Part shown: positions 6,409 to 7,533 of the stretch, piece by piece
How positions within the stretch are numbered: the first letter of the stretch is position 1
Layout of the letters: the number at the start of each line of letters is the position of its first letter
Source: Dehalococcoidia bacterium UBA1151
Lineage (GTDB): Bacteria; Chloroflexota; Dehalococcoidia; Lucifugimonadales; Lucifugimonadaceae
Length of the DNA: 7,533 bases
Assembly (NCBI GenBank): GCA_002311865.1
Contig: DBZV01000189.1
Location: forward strand, 397-7,929
Direction of reading: 5' to 3'
Notes under the pieces: generated by a model
What the model was told of the DNA's origin: nothing
Database searches by the model: none
What the model saw: only the letters and a program-made list of their open reading frames with translations
Translations under genes and position numbers: made by a program

Positions 6409-7395
6409 CTATCGGACGACTTCAAACTTCTGGATGCAAGGCAGGTCGTTCGGAATCAGTCCGCGGCCTGCGTCTCCAGAGACGGTCACCTCGGCCACAT
6501 AGATCGAGCCATCAGCATCGATGGCAATCCCGTGCGGAGAGAAGAATGCGCCCGGAAGCGTGAAATCATCATCACCCCACTTTCCGACCAGTTCGTGATC
6601 ACGCGTCCAGATCGATACCGACGGAATGCCCGGATTATCGGTTGGTTTGGCAAGCGCCATGCCGCCTTTGTGGCCAAGCTCGGCCACGTAGATCAGCCCA
6701 TCTTTTGGGCCAATGTAGACGTCGCAAGGCCGTGAAACGTCGGTCCACTCTTCAAGGAAATTCCCATCCTGATCGAATAGCTGCAATCGTGAGTTCTCAC
6801 GATCACACACGATCACCGTTCCATCGGGGTGGATGGTAAGCGAGTGACACAGGTCAAAGTGCCCCTGAGCCTCGCCCGGCTCGCCCCACGAGTTGACCAG
6901 TTCACCTTCGGCCGTGAATCGATGGACCCGTGCGTTCATGTAGCCGTCGGAGACGAAAAGATCGCCGTCGTTGTTCAGTACTGCCTTCGTGGGCGTGTAG
7001 AACGGCCCAGCACTCTGCTTGATCGTCCGGTAGTCGGTGGTCGCGCCAGTGTCGCTTGGGACGCCGGGCATGCCAAGCGTCATGAGCAGTTCTCCGTCCG
7101 GGGTCAATTTACGGGTAGTGTGATCGCCAGCATCAACCGCGTAAACGGAGTCATCTGGCCCTATGAATACGTTATGCGCCCGCGTGAAAATGTCTCCGCC
7201 CCAGCTGCTCAGGAACGTGCCATCCGGCTCAAAGATCGCCATTGGCTGGTCGCCACGATTGAAGACATATACGCGGTTATTGGAATCGACCGCCACGCCA
7301 GCGACCTCAACCAGCTTTGGACCGTTAGACAGGTCAGGCCAGCTCGGATCGACTCGAAGCGTCAGGTCACCAGCTTGGATCAAGTTGTCGCTCAT
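6409..7395 (-). CDS. PAL-like NHL-repeat six-bladed beta-propeller (peptidyl-alpha-hydroxyglycine alpha-amidating lyase family)
   Basis: This 328-residue protein is built of six NHL-type repeats, at about 30-66, 72-108, 135-171, 182-217, 222-275 and 286-326; most carry D-x-G or P-D-G turns followed by V/Y-V-x-D/E. The pattern matches the catalytic domain of animal PAL, which cleaves alpha-hydroxyglycine peptides using zinc. R47 (FNRGD) sits where PAL has its active-site Arg, Y152 (SDGY) matches the active-site Tyr, and H74 (AHNV), H184 (CHSL, before CDREN) and H288 (PHGI) match the three zinc histidines. The Asp after the third PAL histidine is Gly289 here. There is no signal peptide, so it should be cytoplasmic, unlike PAL, and the substrate may be another carbinolamide or hydroxy compound. 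The ATG follows a GGGAG site by 6 bases. It leads a three-gene unit. Confidence 0.85.
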   Translation of the reverse strand: MSDNLIQAGDLTLRVDPSWPDLSNGPKLVEVAGVAVDSNNRVYVFNRGDQPMAIFEPDGTFLSSWGGDIFTRAHNVFIGPDDSVYAVDAGDHTTRKLTPDGELLMTLGMPGVPSDTGATTDYRTIKQSAGPFYTPTKAVLNNDGDLFVSDGYMNARVHRFTAEGELVNSWGEPGEAQGHFDLCHSLTIHPDGTVIVCDRENSRLQLFDQDGNFLEEWTDVSRPCDVYIGPKDGLIYVAELGHKGGMALAKPTDNPGIPSVSIWTRDHELVGKWGDDDFTLPGAFFSPHGIAIDADGSIYVAEVTVSGDAGRGLIPNDLPCIQKFEVVR

Positions 7396-7401
7396 CAGGG
7401 G

Positions 7402-7406
7402 CTCCC
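7402..7406 (-). promoter_or_regulatory. Ribosome-binding site of the PAL-like gene
   Basis: The minus strand reads GGGAG, 6 bases before the ATG at 7395. This is the clearest Shine-Dalgarno in the window and fixes the start. Confidence 0.7.
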
Positions 7407-7533
7407 GGGAATAATTGTTGGCGGAGCATGATCATACCTAATTTGGGGTGGTTGAAGTAGTGAGCACTCCCGTGGTCACTTCCTCCCTTCGAATCGCCTC
7501 AGGCCAGATTCACGTGGGGCGATAAGAGCAGAT
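7407..7533. promoter_or_regulatory. Upstream region of the PAL-like unit with a candidate -10 box
   Basis: On the minus strand TATGAT (7436-7431) is one base from the -10 consensus and would give a leader of about 28 bases before the ATG at 7395. No good -35 is seen at 16-18 bases. The box is followed by CATGCTC, much like the TTAATGCTC that follows the same TATGAT ahead of pntAA. The rest, up to the window edge, shows no gene. A weak inverted agtga/tcact pair lies at 7459-7480. The neighbouring gene lies beyond the window. Confidence 0.35.

Noticed and set aside
6829..7431. 200-codon open frame on the plus strand opposite the PAL-like gene
   Set aside because: The minus strand carries regular NHL repeats with catalytic residues; the plus frame has no recognisable pattern.
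7459..7480. Inverted agtga/tcact pair as an operator or hairpin
   Set aside because: The five-base arms are too short and separated by 12 bases.

Overview
The window is 7,533 bases of moderately high-GC bacterial chromosome that looks like an ordinary metabolic region. It holds eight genes in three transcription units, with no phage, plasmid, transposase, CRISPR, tRNA or rRNA signature. A three-gene proton-translocating transhydrogenase operon, an enolase-superfamily enzyme paired with an MFS transporter, a cytoplasmic amidating-lyase-like propeller and intergenic hairpin repeats together recall marine Chloroflexota of the SAR202 type. That assignment is an inference from gene content only.

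Left edge (1-173): non-coding. It carries what looks like a decayed copy of a widespread intergenic repeat (48-69) and a clear 42-bp tandem repeat with a strong hairpin. The array ends two bases from the pntB stop codon.

Unit 1 (minus strand, 3050 to 174): pntAA, pntAB and pntB encode a proton-translocating NAD(P) transhydrogenase with a split alpha subunit. The genes overlap at both junctions (GTGGCTGA and GTGA), so they are very likely translationally coupled. The complex uses the proton gradient to move hydride from NADH to NADP+.

Divergent spacer (3051-3187): contains the promoters for unit 1 and unit 2.

Unit 2 (plus strand, 3188 to 5617): a mandelate racemase/muconate lactonizing enzyme family protein is followed six bases later by a 12-helix MFS transporter. 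The likely role is uptake and dehydration or isomerisation of a hydroxy-carboxylate or acid sugar. The substrate cannot be read from the sequence.

Unit 3 (minus strand, 7395 to 5618): a six-bladed NHL propeller retaining most of the catalytic pattern of peptidyl-alpha-hydroxyglycine alpha-amidating lyase (PAL) is followed by two small unrecognised acidic proteins of 79 and 178 residues, with 7-base gaps. The last gene of this unit ends on the base next to the end of the MFS gene, so units 2 and 3 converge with no spacer.

Nothing here is plainly a new defence or mobile system. The most interesting items are the PAL-like enzyme with its two unknown partners, the non-standard K-x-H / D-x-H active site of the enolase-family protein, the absence of histidine from the PntB membrane domain, and the repeat array.
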